A DNA stretch of 64,000 nt. Source: Chimonanthus salicifolius. Lineage: Eukaryota > Streptophyta > Magnoliopsida > Laurales > Calycanthaceae. This document shows, piece by piece, positions 60,732 to 64,000 of this stretch. How positions within the stretch are numbered: the first letter of the stretch is position 1; every line of letters starts with the position of its first letter. The position numbers were made by a program, and so were the translations under genes. The notes under the pieces are model-generated. The model did no database searches, was not told the origin of the DNA, and saw only the letters and a program-made list of their open reading frames with translations. The stretch is taken from contig CM023540.1 of assembly GCA_013350335.1 (NCBI GenBank), positions 31,971,175 through 32,035,174 on the forward strand, written 5' to 3'.

Positions 60732-63399
60732 TTAGTTCAAACCTGAAATAAATGGAATTTGAGTAGATGATAACCATTGGTCCCCTTGTATTAACTTTCC
60801 ACTGTAAATTGACTCGCCTCTGTAGAATTGTTGATGACCCTATAACCAGGCCATGTTACCCGATTAGTCGTATTGGACCCGGGCCCTCGGTTCATGTACT
60901 CACCATAATAGAGGGTACTTAATGCAAAATCACCCGCCCATTCCAACCAACCGGCTGGTTCAACCACATCACCAATATAAGACTGCATGTAAACCGTTCT
61001 GGAATACTTCTTCCATGGACGGCCCAAATATGTCTTAAATGACGATTTGACCGGTTCGAGTTCTGCCGCAGCCGTTACCTTGCAATTGTGGATCGAAATG
61101 CCCGTGTTTTGATTCGGGTCCTCCCTTCCTTGAGCAGTGAAAATGTTCTTTTGATTGGAATCGGGCTTCCGAGCATATAAATTGCAGCCCTGAAACACGA
61201 CGGATGCATCACCGAAGATGAAATCAACTGTACCATAGATGTCACATTCTTTGTAGAATTGTCGAAGTGAATGGACATATAAGGTGTCTTGATACCCGAC
61301 GAAGCTGCAACGGTAGAACGCCGATAGGTCTGACCCGCTTCTCAGGGCCACGGCCTGGTGTTTACTGGGCCCAGCTGAGTTCTCAAAGGTAATGTCCCGA
61401 GCCAAAAATCTGCTGCCACTCACAGCTGCAAAGAAGAAAAAGAATGGTATGTACACCCAAAAAATGCCAAAGATGAATAATTGGATCCTTGAAAGAATAA
61501 TTTATAATTTATGTCATATTTATGTTTTGGGCCCAAGAAATAAGTCCCTTCAATATTAAGTGAGCCCAGCTTGATAGTATAGATGGCTTCACCTTCAAGG
61601 CTTTAGCTGCTAAGTATGTCCATATCCCATTCATAAAATTTAAAACTTTATTCAAAAAGAATATTGACTTAGTTTGACTGAGTTGAGTTTTAAGTCCAAA
61701 CTGAGTTCTGGGTTGTCCTGAGTTTTGTTTTGTTCCAAAAAAATAAATAAAAAATGAACGGGCTTAGCAGGCTAAGAAGGGTCAAGCTCGTGGAAGCTCA
61801 TTGGACTACCTATTTATCAAAATATGTTTGTACATATATATTAGTTATTTACTTATAAATAATAATGTATAGTTATATTATACTAATACTTGATAATTTA
61901 AAACTTTTTAAGGGCTTTTATCAAGATAAAAGGTAAAAAACTTGTTCAAAATTTCACTCAAGGATTTTTTAAATTGAGTTTAGAAAAATAAGAAAAAAAA
62001 TAAAAAAAAGGAGACCCTAGCTCAAGCCCAGCCCATGAATCCTCATATTGGAAATTTTAAATATTTCACCACCATCTTATAGACTGTTTGTAATAATTAA
62101 AAATCAACAGTAGACATTTTATCATTATCACCAAGGCCAATTTATTTAATAAATTAATATTTATGAGTTGTATTATATAAAAATAATAAACAATCATAAT
62201 ACATAATACATCTATAAAGCAAAATATAGATCATTCCATAACAAGAGGGAGGGTTCCGCAGGGATTAGGAACATTGGATACTTAGCACCATCATTGTTAA
62301 GTTTATGTTTATATTAAAAGGGTAATCCATATTCCATGATGAACTAAACCTTCTATCGTTATCATTATCATTACCTGTAATAATAAAATAAAACAGAGAC
62401 AAAGACTCACTCACCGACAGTAGCAGACCGGAAAGTGGTGAAATTGTCGACGACATTCCGGCTAGCCTTCACCACCGTCTTCAGAATCCCATCTCCTACA
62501 AACATCAGATTCGTCTTCTTCCTCGCCACCTCCACATTCTCCAAATAAGTCCCTGTCTTTATATAAATCACGAATCTCTCCATAGTAGAATTTGGAGCAG
62601 CTGCAACAGCCTCTCCAATGGTGGTGAAATTCCCACTTCCATCTTTTGCCACAATCAGGTCGGGCCGGGTCCCGTTCAAACTCGTCTGCAGCAGCTTTCG
62701 ATCCTTCTTCGAGACCCACGTAGGAAATCCATGAACCATCTCTCCAAACCCAGAAAAAACTTCCTTAGATTTCTTCCCTTTCTGAAGTTTCTTGAGCATG
62801 GCAAGAGCATTGCTCACCAAGTGAGAAATATGATATAATCGATCTTTTATCAGTTTCCTTACATGGGATCGATCTCCATGAGCAAACCCATCAAGGCAAG
62901 TGTACTGATTTGTGATAGCTGCACTCATTAAGCTCTGCAAATCGGTCAAATTCTTGGTAGAGTTGGAAGAATTGGTGGATAAATCCGAAATGCAGGTGAG
63001 GAGCTGGTCGATTGTATCATCCAAAAGCTCAATGCAATCTTGGAGAGCTCTGTTTTGGAGTAGGTCGAGCTTTGGGAGGAGGTTCTTTCGGATGCCGGAG
63101 CAGTTTGATCGACAGAACTCAACTGCCATCAGAGTTTGATTCACAGTGCTAGAGATTATTTCAATGAGAGATTTCGATTCAAGATCAGAAAAGGAAGTGA
63201 GGGTAGAAATGCAGAGGTCTGTGTATATGGTTCCCTCACATGCATTCTTAGCTACATGAAGATGTTTGTAAATATGCCAAGGCTTTGAAAAAATTGGATC
63301 TTGTTTGGTTTTGGGGGCAGTGAAGAAGAGAATTATTAAGAATAAGGAGATTGAGAAGATTGAAAGTAGGATATGGGTTCTTCTCTTGACGTTGTACAT
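60732..63399 (-). CDS. Pectin methylesterase with N-terminal PMEI domain; C-terminus frameshifted
   Basis: Two minus-strand exons, 63399-62415 and 61425-60791, give 539 aa. Residues 11-26 form a signal anchor; ~50-205 form the invertase/PME-inhibitor domain with [11 protein letters not shown] and further Cys (96, 100, 122, 136, 168); DRKLLQ (233-238) fits the subtilase processing site; 248-539 form the esterase. Catalytic features are all present: GTYLENV, Q352 (QAVALR), Q374-D375 (GYQDT), D396 (DFIFG), R464 and W466 (YLGRPW). Mature PMEs demethylesterify wall homogalacturonan. The frame stops at TAA 60793-60791, right after FTVES. A one-base shift recovers the expected family ending (IQGDQWL...PFISGLN) to a TAA at 60734-60732, so one T appears missing. 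This is either a real truncation of about 20 residues, outside the active site, or a sequence error. The feature start includes the shifted tail. Confidence 0.92.
61426..62414. other. PME intron
   Basis: 989-bp GT-AG intron. About 61670-62030 has ttgagtt, gggctta, caagctcg, aagcccagccc strings, resembling degenerate hAT-type repeats. Confidence 0.5.
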
Positions 63400-64000
63400 T
63401 GTCTTCGACAGAGGAGAAGTGAGGTTTTGGAGATTTGGAGGGAGAGGGGAAGGAGTAGGAGTTGGAGGTATTAATGGAAGAGGTTCAATTACAGATGGAT
63501 TTTTGAGAAATGATTTGGGTTGGGCTGTTAATCATACTTTTAATCATGTTTGAAGTCATGAATGTGTAGGACAACAAAATAAAGTGTCAATGGATAATTC
63601 AGTGTTTATTGTATAGCATAGATGGTTGGATTAAAATGGAATGGCATTTGCCATCGAATCAAATAAAAGGTTTCTATATTTAGGATCAGTACAAGTCATG
63701 GAAAGTTCAATTGGTCGAAGCTTTTAAAATTAAATTATAGATTTTGGGTTCGACACTTTCCGAACTTACTTGATACAAAAGGTTTGCAGGCTGATTTCGT
63801 ATATTCATGAGATTAGTCTCACTACCAATATGGGGTGTGAGTAAATATGTTATAAAAAAGTCAGTTAATATGACTCAAAACTCAATTAATATCTACCATT
63901 TTCATTTGATTTGTATTTAATTTTAACTTATTTCTAATCAAGTTGATCAATAGGCCATTAGACTCAATTCCTACTGAGGATAGTTCAATATGTAAGTCCT
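63400..64000. other. Upstream region of the PME gene
   Basis: No further gene. A taaatataga string on the minus strand (about 63673-63682) could be a distant TATA-like element. About 63700-63830 resembles the second SINE-like family (gggttcgac and gagattagtctcac). Confidence 0.35.

Noticed and set aside
62462..62719. 85-codon minus-strand open frame with many Glu/Gly.
   Set aside because: It is a shadow frame inside PME exon 1.

Overview
This is AT-rich nuclear DNA of a flowering plant. It has spliced genes with long introns, two plant cell-wall enzymes, an AUX/LAX carrier, a plant IBR3-type peroxisomal enzyme, and many plant-type retroelement, SINE and MITE remnants. The intron and repeat style fits a woody dicot or magnoliid, but the sequence alone does not let me name a species.

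Layout. 1-302: two 120-bp tandem units in an open frame at the window edge. 2062-6625 and 12163-17543: two copies of a multi-kb segment, each holding a small unrecognised gene (3505-3744 and 13466-13723), an antisense LINE remnant, and the 5' end of an IBR3 gene. The left copy has only exons 1-2 of IBR3 and lacks 338 bp directly upstream. The right copy is the 5' end of the intact gene. The 5.5 kb between them holds a LINE insertion, a tRNA-derived SINE and MITEs. 16906-30812 (+): complete 17-exon IBR3/ACAD10-11-like gene (829 aa) with LINE, RTE and Copia debris in its introns. 35644-41296 (+): complete 7-exon-junction AUX/LAX-type carrier gene (475 aa, 8 exons). 45710-49036 (-): complete 8-exon GH9 class B endo-1,4-beta-glucanase (506 aa). 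49.2-60.7 kb: gene-free, holding hAT-like elements, SINEs, a foldback element and short tandem duplications. 60791-63399 (-): two-exon PMEI-pectin methylesterase whose last ~20 codons lie behind a one-base frameshift.

Possible connections. IBR3 homologues act in peroxisomal conversion of indole-3-butyric acid to IAA, AUX/LAX proteins import auxin, and GH9 glucanases and pectin methylesterases remodel the wall during auxin-driven growth or abscission. Finding these four in one 47-kb stretch is suggestive, but it may be chance. Exon boundaries were set by hand from splice signals, reading phase and family protein features. All four multi-exon models close in frame, and two need a GC-AG intron.
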